This document shows positions 48,139 through 59,555 of a stretch of DNA of 64,000 bases, in pieces. The stretch is from the NCBI GenBank assembly GCA_964034945.1, contig OZ035960.1:12531457-12595456 (forward strand), read 5' to 3'. How positions within the stretch are numbered: the first letter of the stretch is position 1; every line of letters begins with the position of its first letter. The position numbers were made by a program, and so were the translations under genes. Under the pieces are notes generated by a model that was given only the letters and a program-made list of their open reading frames with translations, ran no database searches and had not been told where the DNA came from. The DNA is from Chrysopilus asiliformis. Its lineage: Eukaryota > Arthropoda > Insecta > Diptera > Rhagionidae.

Positions 48139-50462
48139 AAGCTTCTCTACCAATGATATCAAGGCTTTCAACGATAGAAAAATGAAAGCTTTGATTTCAT
48201 TGGTCGAGGAAAACTCAATTCTAATAGTTTGTTTTGCTTGTATGTTTGTTTACTTGTCTCTTTGCCTGGGTCAAATCTTGTAATCGAAGTAAATTCTTGT
48301 AATCCGATTGTTTTCAAATTTTGAACACATGCGTAACTCCGGTGACAATATTTTTACTACAATATTTTCACTACTTCGTCCCTATAGGGATAATGGAAGG
48401 TTCTGCCAGGATATTGCTTCAATTTCCCGAAAAAAATCTCATCTGGGGGTTTTGGGGTCACTGAATTCGGGTCTGACGTCAAAAAGTCCATAAAAATATC
48501 TCAATGTCAGGCATAAATATTCGAAGACCAAAAAGTTTGATATGAAAAAAGGTTTTATTAGAAAAGTGACCGTAAAAGAAAAAAAAAATTTTTTTTGAAT
48601 GATGTGTATGAGAAATAAAAGCGAGATATAAACATAAAAAATAAAGTAAATATCTATCTCGCAAATATTTCTGATAAACAGTGTCTAAAAAATTATTTTT
48701 CTCTTTTTGGAAATGATTTTTCTCTGTTATAACGGCGAAAATTGGAATGACAGAACATCAAATCAAATGATATTTAAATATCAAATGTCTTGTTAAATGT
48801 GCTCCAAATGTTTTAAGCTTTTGGAGAGCGATTTGTGAGAAATTCGTATTTTTTTTAGAACAGTCGTGTACAATAAATGCACAATTAGATTTATTTTAAC
48901 CGCTGGCTTCTTAAAGAATCGCAAAAAATATCGGAACGTATCGGTTTTTGTATAACGAAAACAATTTGGGCATGGGAATTTCGTAGAGATTAAATGGAAA
49001 AAAAGAATCAAATTCCTCTGTGAACAAATAAATATATAAATAGGTATGATCTCTTGTTCAGCATTGATCGTCGTTTCTTTTTTCTACAACTTGGCTAAAT
49101 CGCGTTCAATAATCAAAAGTGGAGGACGAAAAACTCATGGAAAGATATTTTCCCATTTGAGATTCCACCGAGATTTGAACTTGGATCGAAGGATTCTCAG
49201 GATTCGCAGTGTTGTTCCGTTTCGAATCGTTACACAATTTCTCACGGGACAACACTGATAAGAGGACGGGAGCCATTTCGGGATTCTTGAACAAACGAAA
49301 TTTTCTCAAGTTGAGAAATAGAAAAATAAAAGTGAAAAATACGGGAAAATGGAAAGGTATTGCTTTTGGCTAAAATATCAAACCGATTTTCTCACCGTAG
49401 GCCCAATTTTTCTACCTCATCGCATCCCGACCCACCTCATCCTACTCTCGCTCATTCGGTATACGTTCTTGTATTTTCCCACAATTCTTATCCATCGGGT
49501 ATTTTTCTTTTCTCCCCTTGGTTATGCATTATTAAGTATCCATAAAGGATTTTCCTGTACTTTATCCGATGATTTTCCTTTCTTTTGTTCTTAAGACTTT
49601 TCGACTTTTCTTTCGCTGAATGACTTTGCCGCTTCGACCTCGATTTCACTAATTTTTTTTCCTCTTTGATTTTTGTATTTCGCCCCCATTGTTTTTTCTA
49701 TATATTTTTAACGCTGTATTATTTCAATTCCTTAGTTGGACTATTTCTGATTCTGATATTTCATTCCCAATTGTGCTTTTTTGACGTCATTTTGGGAGTG
49801 TCTGCAGAAGATAACGATTTTTATTTTATTTTGTTTATTTTTTTTTTGTGTTCTTATTCGGGTAGATATGTAAACTTTAGCTACAAATATGCCGTCGTCG
49901 TTGAGGCCCTTTTTCATACTTTATGACGGGCGACAAAAAGGATGGCGTGGCGTGACAAAGTTCAAAGTTGTTTTGACTGTAATTTTTGATGGACAACTTT
50001 CCCATGAAAAAGTCGTGGCTCGCGCCAAATAAATTATCACAAAATTTGCATGTTCGACGGTGTAATTTGGTTTTTCTTTTATTTCAAAGTTAAATTATTA
50101 TTCAGCACATTAACAAGTCCCTTTTCATTGCTATTGGGGACTTATTTAGGTATTTACAAGCAACGGAAAATTCAACATGAGTTTTAAGCTTTATTACCTT
50201 CCAAAGTTCAAAAGTGCTAAATATTTCTTTTCAACAAATTCAGTGTCCTTAAAATAAGATGCTTTGTTTTGTCCTGTGGCTTAGTTTATTTATTAAAGAT
50301 CTTGTAGTTGTTGTTTTAAAACACCATTAAAAAGTTTTCATTGTTCATTTTCAGCCCCTTGCAAAAATCACGAAACGTTTTTTTTTTCACTTTTTCTTGA
50401 AACTACTATCTAGAATGTGGGCATATCGTTGATAGGTCAAAGTATTTTGTGTATTTTTATGC
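48139..50462. other. Non-coding stretch with one module copy
   Basis: At about 48395-48510 a diverged ~120-bp module (TTTTGGGGTCACTGAATTCG, then AAAAAGTCCATAAAAATATC) is followed by an AAATAAAAGCGAGATA stretch also found around 23800, so a longer segment is shared with the region around Helitron-like copy B. No gene supported. Confidence 0.5.
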
Positions 50463-50886
50463 CTGGAGCCCAATGAACGCAACGGCAACGCACAAACTGT
50501 TACTTACAAGTTTGTTCCATAGAAATCATTTGAAGTGAGCACAGTGAACGCAGTGAACGCAACTACAACGCAAAAGTTTGCAAACTTCTAACTTTGCCGC
50601 AGCAATTCTGCGTTGACAGTTCATAAAGTGAGGTTGGGGAAATGTTGTTCGAGGAAAAATTAATAGCCTTATGCAATAACATACAAATAACAAAGATAAA
50701 GACCAACAAAGCAAATTATCGCTTCGAAATTATCCATTTTTGTAATTTTGCCAACTTTATACCACTTTATATTATGTCACTTGTACTACTTCACGAGATG
50801 CCATTGGGCTCTGCCGCTGAAATGTTGCGCTGCGTGACAGTTCACAGCGTTGGAGTTGCGTTCGCGTTGCGTTCATTGGGCTCCAG
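50463..50886. mobile_element. 424-bp MITE with 22-bp perfect inverted ends
   Basis: The ends begin CTGGAGCCCAATGAACGCAA on both strands, with similarity continuing to about 29 bp (AACGGCAACGC against AACGCGAACGC). GTGAACGC/GTTCAC phrases repeat just inside both ends. I found no convincing target duplication, so the superfamily is open. The open frames within it are not coding. Confidence 0.8.
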
Positions 50887-53459
50887 AGGTTAGATATATG
50901 GAAAAAGATCCAGAAATCATATTTTCAGCAACTTTTGAGAAAGTTGCGATCTTTTGGTAATCTAGATTCGTGATTAGCGACCTCAAAAACCTTTTGTGGT
51001 TAAATTGACTATTTTTGTAATTGAAATGAACTATTTTGTAATTGAAATTAACTGTTTTATTAATAGTCACGATTCCCAATTGTAAAGTAGTTAGATTTAC
51101 TATTTTTATTCTCTGCATGCTCTTGCAAGCGTAATGCTTTTAATTTTGAGAATATTTGACCTTAAAATGTAAAAAATTTTGCCTGCGGAGCATTTCTTCG
51201 TGCAGTATTGACTGCGGCGTACGTTTATTAGTGAAAAAATTTGTCTGCGGCATATTTTTTCTGTTTAATTTTGATTGCAGTATATATTTAACAAAAACCT
51301 GTGTTTCAAAATTTCGTTTGTTCAAAAAATTTCAATATCGCAGCCGTTCTCGGCCGTCTGCAAAATTTCAATGTAATTTTGACTTTAAAGGAGTAAATTT
51401 ATACCTTCCCTACAGAAAGAAAGTATATTTAGAAACGGTCCCGACCCAGAGTTTTAAAAAAGAGGGATTTTTCATTTTTCAATGATTTTTTTTCGGAAAT
51501 CAACGTTTTATACTTAACCTAAAAAAAGAAAAAGAAATAACAACCGATGGACCTATTTTGCGTTTGTTGTAATCAAATTAAATGGTTTTAATGTTCCTCT
51601 ACATGTATTGTTGACCCTAAGTAATTTTTTTAAAATTTAAAACGCGTTCGAGGTTTTAATCGCTATGTCCGGGGGTTTTTGCTCACAACTCCTATTTCTA
51701 TGAGAACTGATCCGTATGGCTGATAGATATACTCTACCTGCGGCACATTTGCTTTAATGAAAGGTTATACCGTTACGTTTTTAAATTGAATTTTCCGAAA
51801 TTTCATATTATTTGCCATCACATACAACTTTGCTAAATTTATAATGAATTTCCCTAAATTTATATAAAAACGGAACGATTCTTTATAGCAAAATATCGCT
51901 GTAGGTAGAGAGAAATAGAATTTTTTTTATGGAGATGAATTTATTTTTATCTGAAAATCAAAATATGATTTTTTTCGTTATTTTTCTTCGTTGTAGAAAT
52001 GAGAATAGCACCTTTTGTCATCGCTGGGAAACTGAAGAGTTTTCTATATGATTGTTATAGAAAACTAGAAAAAATTACTGGTCCAGATGGTACGAAAGTA
52101 AACCCGAAAAGAGTTTTCTAGGTTTTTTTTTGTATTTTTTTGGAAAGGATATCAGAAAAGCTAGATCAGGCGCACTGACTGAGTCCATGAGTCCATGAAA
52201 TTTTTATTTGAATCTGCAGACGGGGCAGAGTGCCAACAAAAAATTTCAACGATGCCATAGAATTCATGCATTACTTGTCCTTGTGGCAGAGATATCCGAC
52301 CACCTCATTCCGTTTTATAGCATATTCCCATATATATGATAGCACATTTCCTAGTCGCTATCCACGTATACGTCTATTTCCACGTGTTTACTATTTTAGA
52401 TATGAAGTTTTACCTTTCACTCATACTTTTGATTCTCGAAATGGGGCTGACACTATTCCAAAACATCATCGACCCGAATGGAAAAATTTAGTTGGCACTA
52501 TAGAAAATCTTGTGCGATAGACAGCCTTTATTTCCTTTCGATGGAAATTTCAAGCATTTCTATTTGTACCTTTGGGATATCTTACTCTCTTACAGGTCAA
52601 ATAAAAAGAAATCAACAAACGTACGCCCACATACAACTTCAAAAGACACAAAACCAGAAAAAGAGTATGAACTAAGCTAAACTTGAAGAACCTAAAGGAA
52701 GGACGTTATTCATCCTGGGGATTACGATTACCATGTTTGATGTCAAGTAAAAAGAAAATGTATGGGTCATCATCATTGCCATCGTATCAAGAATTTTACG
52801 TGTTAAATGGGATAAGAATACGAAATTTTATTTCCTTAATTTCATCACATTGGCATATTTCGCTACCACATCCTGACACAAAACTTGAACGTTCTCTTGC
52901 ACCGTCATCCCTGTCTGAGACTAATGTTTCGAGTAGATTTCAAAGAAATACTATACATTACCAATTTTTGTTATTGAAAGCTATGTTTTCTTTGTGAACT
53001 ACTAAGAAACTTCCGAATTACGGGTCAATTGCCTCTAAAAGTTCTAATTAAATATTGCGGGTCGATTGAATTTTTAGTAGGATAGTTTATAGGTTTTGTT
53101 CTACTCCCAAAACTTGTTTTTCTATTTGAGAAAATACGAGAAAGAATATTTGTGGAGAGAAAAATCTTTTTGGTATCAAACATTCAGGTTAAGCGATTAA
53201 AAAAACTGTTTTTGCTGAAGAAAAAGGCTTCATATATTGAAGTTCTGAATCCATAAGTTCAGAGCTAGTGCATACTAATATTTTGTTGAGAAAATCAACT
53301 TTGTTTTCAGTTTTTTTAAAGAATTCCTTCTACTTGTATTTAAATTTTTTAAGCCCTTCATCCATAAAAATAGTATCGATTAAAACATTTTTCGTTCAAA
53401 TCTGTGATATTGACCAAAAAATTTGAAAATTTTAACGGACATCACTTTTATGACACATA
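50887..53459. other. Non-coding stretch with old repeats
   Basis: Copies of the CCTGCGGCGCA-type repeat lie at 51175-51265 (GCCTGCGGAGCATTT, GTCTGCGGCATATTT) and 51737 (ACCTGCGGCACATTT), and a fragment of the ~120-bp module at 50965-50990. Open frames at 52230-52997 (96, 65 and 104 aa) lie close together on the plus strand, but their sequences show no recognisable domain. Confidence 0.45.
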
Positions 53460-53731
53460 CACTCAGAAAAATGGAGGCTAACTCGACGACCTACAAACAG
53501 CGTAATTGGCCTCGGGCAGGCGCGCGTTCGCCTTCATGTGGGCAAGTAAAACTGAGTTGACCTGTGGTCGGAGAAATTCTGAAATTAAGCCACTAGCAGG
53601 TGAAGTAGGGCATTGGGAGCTGCACGAGTTGACCTTAGATAGATTAACTCTGACCGCTAGCTGGCTTACAGACACCTCTGTAAGGTCAGAGTTAACCTGA
53701 CAAAAAGTTGACCTGGACATTTTTCTGAGTG
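53460..53731 (+). mobile_element. MITE family M1, second forward copy
   Basis: Same length (272 bp) and ends as 18004-18275, flanked by TA at 53458-53459 and 53732-53733. I count about ten or fewer differences between the two by eye. No coding capacity. Confidence 0.92.
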
Positions 53732-53973
53732 TATGTACATAGTATTATATAGTCACTGTAGTGCATACCAAATGTCATACTGTGCGATTTTCCAATAGAT
53801 CGAGCGCGTATTTTTGAGCCCTGGTATCGTTAGAGGGCTGGTGTTAAATCAAAACGCGGCCTTTTCGAATAATGTGTTCTATGATTTTTGGCTATTGAGT
53901 GGCCCAATAGAAAGATTTTTTTCTTTTGAAAAATATCAATGCGTTCTCATTTGGCATTAAATTTCTCCTTGTA

Positions 53974-54132
53974 CAGTAATCCCTCCAACTGCGCGGTAGA
54001 TACGTTCCACAAAAAGAGCGCGCAAACCGAAACCGCGCACTGTGAACCCTACTTTGCATGAAATTTTGGGGTTAGGAGCATGTTTTTTTAAACGAAAATT
54101 ATAAATAAACCGCGCAGTTGGAGGGATTACTG
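53974..54132. mobile_element. pogo/Tigger-like MITE, 159 bp
   Basis: Perfect 24-bp inverted ends starting CAGTAATCCCTCCAACTGCG, with TA on both sides (53972-53973 and 54133-54134). CAGT... ends and a TA target fit the pogo group. The interior has further GCGCGC/CCGCGC phrases. Confidence 0.85.
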
Positions 54133-54299
54133 TATTAGTATTTATTAGTATTTCGACGTTTTTCATTCTACAAACGGCTTATATTTAATATATCAAATAG
54201 GAACAATTGAAGATTGTGCAAATAAGAACCATTTGTAGAAGGAAAAACATATAAAATTGTTTGTCTGTCTTTAAAAATTCTGTAATATGACAACTAGAG

Positions 54300-54430
54300 T
54301 TCAAACGAATACATTTCGGCCAAAAATCGCGGCCAAAATTAAGCCGAAGGTTTGCTGAAGGCTGAATGTGATTCGGCCAAAATTAAGCCGAATGCTTGCT
54401 GAAGCTGAATGTGAGTCGAATGTCAACGCA
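54300..54430. repeat. Two tandem ~53-bp units
   Basis: TTCGGCCAAAATTAAGCCGA followed by a TTGCTGAAG-type segment and GCTGAATGTGA occurs twice in a row, with a third partial start at 54318. A small tandem repeat. Confidence 0.75.
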
Positions 54431-54535
54431 ATAAAAAAAAATCGCTCTGCATGGCTTGGCGTATTTTTTTTTTAAACTGAAATTCCCCAGTACTTGGTGG
54501 ACTGCGGCTTATCATAGGAAATGATTATACCCGTA

Positions 54536-55124
54536 TGGTGAAACCAAAGGGTATATTAACTTTGCCTTACCGTTTGTAACGCCAAGATCCCGTCATCACA
54601 CACAAAAATGAATTACACCAGTGTGTTTAGAATGATAAAAAAAGTTGAATTTTGCATGTCCGTCCGTCTGTCTGTCCGTCTGTCCGTCTGTCCGTCTGTA
54701 TGTCCGTCTGTCCGTCTGTCTGTCCGTCTGTCTGTCTGTGGCGCGGATTGCGGGCGCACGGATTGAGCTAGAGACTTGAAATTTTGCGTGGATCCGTTTT
54801 TCGTAAAATGCGAGGCTAAGTTCGTTAATGGGCAAAAATGGACCATTAGGGGGGGTACCCCCCATACGAACGAAATCGTTTTTTGTGAATATCTCAAAAA
54901 CGGTGCATCTTATCAAAAAAGTGCAAGAACAAACGTTATTTAGGATATGATTCTACATAAAACTCCCATACATCAAAATCCGATTGGAATAAATTTTAAA
55001 AAATCTTATTGGAAAGTTTGACTTCAAAGTGGAATTTTGGTATAACTGTTCGAATTTTGATACGAATATCACCATACGGGTCTCCAATGATTGCCAGATT
55101 GGCAATTATAGCTTTTGTTATGTT
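54536..55124 (-). mobile_element. R1 dispersed repeat, reverse long copy
   Basis: Reverse complement of the 36449-36985 copy from TATACCCGTATGG to the AAACATAAC end, with about 50 bp more between the GATGCACC-type text and the CCGATTGGAATAA segment (54918-54990). Here the subterminal 13-mers ACCCGTATGGTGA and TCACCATACGGGT are perfect. The (TGTCCGTC)n array is at 54655-54740. The overlapping Thr/Asp/Arg-rich frames are array translations. Confidence 0.83.
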
Positions 55125-56781
55125 TTTTTTTTGCCAACGAAATTTCCTCGTCAATTTAAAATATTTAACCAGAAACATTTTCACGGTAAAATTTCGTATC
55201 GATTAATATAACACTACCTACATATTTTTTTTTCGAGAATTTTTGTGCAAGAAATTAGAAATGCCTTGGAAAATGCGGTCTTCTCGAGGCATTTTTTTGC
55301 AGGACATGAAAATAGGTGAAATCTATTGGTAAATTCGAATCACCTACTCCGGAGGGCTTAATACAATTTCGCTAGAAAAAAATTGTCGAAATTTTTTATT
55401 CGATTTTAAATCTAGATCGAGCAATTTTCAAGCAAAAAGGATACGTCTTTATGTGTAACCTAGACTTAAAATAAAGAAAAATTGCAGAACACTAAGTTTA
55501 AAATAAACTTTCCAATTGGCTTCAATAGAGTATTCGAAAGGCGAATTTCTTTCAATTCAAAAAGTCCAGATTCGAAGCAACAAAGGTTTTTAACTTTGAA
55601 AATAGGGAAAAAAATCAAAACATACCAAGTGCTTGCAAAAACAACCCTTTGTGAAATGAAATTTATCAAAAAACTACCATTTGTGAATTGGAATTTATTT
55701 GTTGTTTTTTACACTGGGAAAAAACGCAAAAATCATTTCTGTACTTTGTGAGTCACCAGTGAACACAAGATCAATGCAGACAAAAACGAACGAATCGAAT
55801 AAAATATAACGGACAAAAAAAACCCTCTTTGTACCGCACGAGCGACTGCACTCAACCATGGAACTTGAGAAACTGACGGTAATGACAATAGTGTGTGTAC
55901 ACCGGTGACTCACATGGTAGCCAACGTGTTAATACCGAAGAATTGTTAAAAATCAATATCCACAGGAAACTGTTGTGAACTCCCTAGCCCGCAGTTCGAT
56001 TTTCTCCGAAAGGTGGTGGACTCCCTTTCGGTGCGTGATCGACTCAGTTTTTTAAAGAGTGTAGAATACTAACCCCTAAATATTTATTTTTCTACAGCGA
56101 AATAATTTCAAGTTATCAATGATCTAAAGTGGCAATTGTGGTTTTTGGGCTGTATGAAAAAGGGTTTCAATTCGCCCAAATAAAATTGCTAATGAGCTAA
56201 CTAAAACGTGATGGTAACGTACAAAGTGGTATTAATGTTCACAACTCGTTCATTTAAATACCCTCGAGTCAGCAAGGAGTATCAATTACAGAATTTTAGT
56301 TAAAACATAGAATTTCGCAAATAATTTTCACTCCCTATATTTTCTTGCGTGTCATTTAATGGAAATATCTTGAATGAGGGAAGGTATTGTAAATAAAAAC
56401 ATATAACCTTTTATACTCTGTAACCAATTCCTGAGCACTTTAGCTAGACTCGTACATGGGATTCAGTGATTCAGTCCTGCAGAAATTGAAAAGGGTAAAA
56501 ATCACAGACATCACAATGAAGCCTCATATGGTAATCTCTTGGTGAAGATTTAAAGACATATCATTCGACGTTTTATTTTACTACATTATATCGAAGCCCT
56601 GTTGTCACTTTCAATTGTGTTTTCTCATAGAAACCTTAAAAGTTATGTGTCTGGATCTCCTAAAGCCTTTTTAATGCACTTGAAATCTCGTGTTTTTTTT
56701 GTTAAATTTGACCTTAGATGTTGTAAGTTTGAATTCTGAAATCTAGCTAACATAAAACATATGTTTTTAATTTATTTGCAG
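55125..56781. other. Non-coding stretch just upstream of the host gene's coding exon
   Basis: Holds an inverted pair GTGAGTCACCAGTG (55747) and its near-complement (55899), with TTAA-CACGTTGGCTACCATG (minus strand) at 55932, which looks like one end of a piggyBac-type element lacking its partner. The last 20 bases, ending TTTATTTGCAG at 56781, form the splice acceptor of the host exon. Confidence 0.5.
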
Positions 56782-56790
56782 TAAATCAAC

Positions 56791-57381
56791 ATGAGAATAA
56801 TTCAACACCCGCCGGCCAGCTACCATCAAGCGACCAATGTGAATAATAGTAATTCGAATATTGCTTCAAAGAAATTGGCAAGATTCGATAGCATCGATTT
56901 AAAATCAAATTCAAATTCGAATTTGATCACAACCCGAAATACGTCAAATACAATATCGAATATATCAACAACAGAAACATCTCAGTATTCAGCAGATTTG
57001 AGTAATTTGAATGGAAATTCTGAGGTTGAAGAGCATGGAAAATTTTCGAATACATTTGCTGACGACAATATCAATCTAACGATATCAACATCTAATCAAA
57101 ATCATTCTGTGAAATTTATACGAAATCGAAATTATAGCGAAAGTACGGATGAAATTGTAGACAACCATACCGTTGAGACGAATACGGAAACATTTTGCAA
57201 TAATCTAAATCAATTGAACAATTTGAAAAGTAAGACTGCTCTAAATGCCACTGTTGGAAATATAAACGGTAATGGATATAGTAACAGTAACGGTAATGTA
57301 AATGGTAATGGATATCGTCATCAAATATTCGAAGGAAACCTGAAGATCCTGGAATTCGAGGAGGTGAATTTAAACAGTTTT
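56791..57381 (+). CDS. Host gene, first coding exon (197 codons), Asn/Ser-rich; gene not recognised
   Basis: The exon starts at 56782 after the acceptor TTTATTTGCAG. Its first codon-length unit, TAA, is an in-frame stop nine bases before the ATG, and the context CAAC-ATG-A is good for a fly, so this start is well supported and at least one upstream exon must be untranslated. It ends at TTT|GTGAGT (57381/57382) in phase 0; read past the donor, the frame would stop after six more codons. The product begins MRIIQHPPASYHQ, then is low complexity: Asn/Ser-rich at residues 16-25 and 39-64, and an Asn/Gly repeat at 157-175 (NINGNGYSNSNGNVNGNGY). It ends with a more ordinary stretch, NLKILEFEEVNLNSF. 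No domain, signal peptide or membrane segment is visible. I infer an intrinsically disordered N-terminus of a larger intracellular protein. Confidence 0.75.
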
Positions 57382-57658
57382 GTGAGTAAACGAATCATTT
57401 GAAGAAAACAATTTCCAATTTCTTTTTGTTTTTCTTTTCTTTTTTGTCAATGATTTCATGATTTTTGTTAAATCTTCATTGCAAATTCACGGAAACCATT
57501 TAGAAATTTTCCCTCCCCGTTGTAAAATTGAAAGCACAAAATATTTGAGTCGGAATATCACAAATATTGAAAATTCAAATTCTTCGATAAACATAAGAAA
57601 AGCTATAATTGCCAGGGGCCAATCGTGAAATACTCTAAATATATGAGGGCAGACAATA

Positions 57659-58144
57659 AGGGTATTCACAATCCTCTTTTAATTTTCGGTATTCGGTATT
57701 TTCGGTAATATTAAAAGACTGAAAATATTCAGCTGTGAACATCCCACAGCACAGATTTGAGAACAGATGAGATTTTTTTATTTGATACGTGACCCATATG
57801 ATTTGGTTGTAAAATATGTCACATACCTTTAAATCCATGTTTGATGTATTCTTTTGAATTTCTATTGTGGCAACGGCTATCAAAATTGAAAAAAATTGCA
57901 GTCCGATGAGATAACCAGCGAAAAAATTTGACAACTAAAAACATTACTAGCGCCACTCGCGGTTGATTCTTGATACCGAATAACCGGGCCGGAAAACACG
58001 ACTCAAGGCATGTATACAATTACCGAATCCGGTAATTCATTTTTACATGAACCAAGTTGCCGTCTCGGTAAAAATCTGTTAAATTTGACTGAATTACCGA
58101 GCGGTAAATTTACCCGCAATTTAAAAGAGGACTGTGAATACCCT
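57659..58144. mobile_element. 486-bp MITE with 24-bp inverted ends
   Basis: Ends AGGGTATTCACAATCCTCTT and, inverted, AGGGTATTCACAGTCCTCTT (one mismatch in 24). The interior repeats CGGTATT/CGGTAATT/GCGGTAAATT phrases. No certain target duplication, so the superfamily is open. It lies within the host intron. Confidence 0.82.
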
Positions 58145-58353
58145 GAATATGTTTATGGAAAAAATCCATTTGTGTGGGAGAGGGGGGAAAGATTGGTCCG
58201 ATTGTATTTTGATATATGGAAGGGTTATGTAAAATCAACACATTTTGTCTATATAAAATTTTCATGCACCGTTTTCGAGAAAACAGAAAAGAAGTAGTTT
58301 TATTTAAAACGTTTATAGATTGCCAAAAAACTCGTTCTCTTCAGGTAAACATA

Positions 58354-59498
58354 AAGGGTGTTTTTTTAAGCCCGATAGAACTTCAAATTTTAAAAAGTAA
58401 CACAAAAAACTAAATTTTAATCAACATTTTTTATTTATTCGAAAAATTAATACATTGCATTAACAAACATTTTCAAAATTGTATGTAAATGAAAAAACAT
58501 TGTTTTTAATAAGAATTCACTAAGAGAAACTATTATGTTCATATTTATATTCATTTATATTCAGATCCTGAATACGTCCTGTGAAAACGGACGAAACGTC
58601 GATAATAAATGTAACATTTATTGACATGAGAAATTGTTTTAATTGACCAATAAGCCTAATCACACAAAATATAACATTGCATTAACATTTGAAAATGATT
58701 TCGAGCATATGGCCACCGCGGCTGTTCTTGACGAAGCGCATTCCGGACGTCCAATTTTGGGCCACTTTTTCGAGCACTGCTGGCCGTATGTCACGAATAA
58801 CACGAACATTGTTGGCCTCCAAGGCGTCAATTGTTGCTGGTTTATCAGCATAAAGACTTCACGTAGCCCCACAGGAAATAATCGAGAGGTGTCAAATCGC
58901 CCGGCATTGGACGCCAATTGACAGGTCCATTTCTCAAAATAAAGTTATCGCCAAATTTTGATTTCAATAAGTCGATGGTTGCGGTCGCCGTATGGCACGT
59001 AGCGCCATCCTGTTGAAACCACATCTCGTTCGGATCAATGTCATCCATATTTTCAAACAAAAAATCATTGATCATGGTGCGGTAACGATTTCCATTGACC
59101 GTAACGCGAGCTCCGGCCTCATTTTTGAAGAAATAAGGTCCGATGATGCCACCAGCGTGTAAACCGCACCAAACGGTGAATTTTTCTGGATATGATGGGG
59201 TCTGTAGGGTCTCTTGTGGATTGGTCTCACTCCATATGCGGCAATTTTGCAAAAATGAGCTTCATTGCTGAACAAAATTTTGCTAAAAAACGTCGCTTAT
59301 AAGTGGCGCGAATATACGAATAATTTTCAAAGTAAATTTGGATAATTTGGCAGCGTTGTTCAAGCGTGAGTCTATTCATGATGATTTGCCAGAGTATACT
59401 GATCATAAATGTTAAAAAGTGAGCGCAGTATAACAGCTCGTTTGACAGTTAACCGTTTTGTTAAGTTAACCCTTTTCTAAGCAAAAAAAAACACCATT
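58354..59498 (-). mobile_element. Second rosa-like (DD41D) element, decayed
   Basis: Ends AAGGGTGTTTTTTTAAG (left) and, inverted, AATGGTGTTTTTTTTTG (right), with TA at 58352-58353 and 59499-59500. At 1,145 bp it is shorter than intact relatives. The transposase gene is on the minus strand and is broken. Its protein differs enough from the 31717 element that the two represent separate lineages within the group. Confidence 0.88.
58682..59379 (-). pseudogene. Broken DD41D transposase
   Basis: An ATG at 59379 opens a normal-looking N-terminus (MNRLTLEQRCQIIQIYFENYS...) of about 30 residues. A large deletion then joins it, out of frame, to the start of the catalytic region (KILFSNEAHF). There the first catalytic aspartate is replaced by Asn. 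A further deletion of about 20 bp follows before MQNCRIW, from which the frame is open for 135 codons with the second (FQQDGATCH) and third (LTPLDYFLW) aspartates. After YVKSL a small deletion shifts the frame again, and the C-terminus (ending GGHMLEIIFKC) is read in another frame to the stop at 58682. Helix-turn-helix sequence is mostly lost. It cannot be active. Confidence 0.88.
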
Positions 59499-59555
59499 TA
59501 TAACCCTTTAATGATTTTTTTTTGTTAGATATCAAAATCTTTTATAAAATCACCT

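Noticed and set aside
47697..48185. 162-aa Thr/Ile frame
   Set aside because: Pure translation of the ATTACG hexamer array; all three forward frames of the unit are open, so length is not evidence of coding.
52230..52997. Three neighbouring plus-strand frames (96, 65, 104 aa)
   Set aside because: No recognisable motif, no shared splice structure and ordinary composition; considered as a decayed element but not supported.
55747..55932. A complete piggyBac-type MITE
   Set aside because: The right TTAA-CACGTTGG end is present and an inner inverted pair exists, but no left TTAA end was found.
58643..58921. 92-aa plus-strand frame
   Set aside because: Antisense of the C-terminal part of the decayed DD41D transposase.
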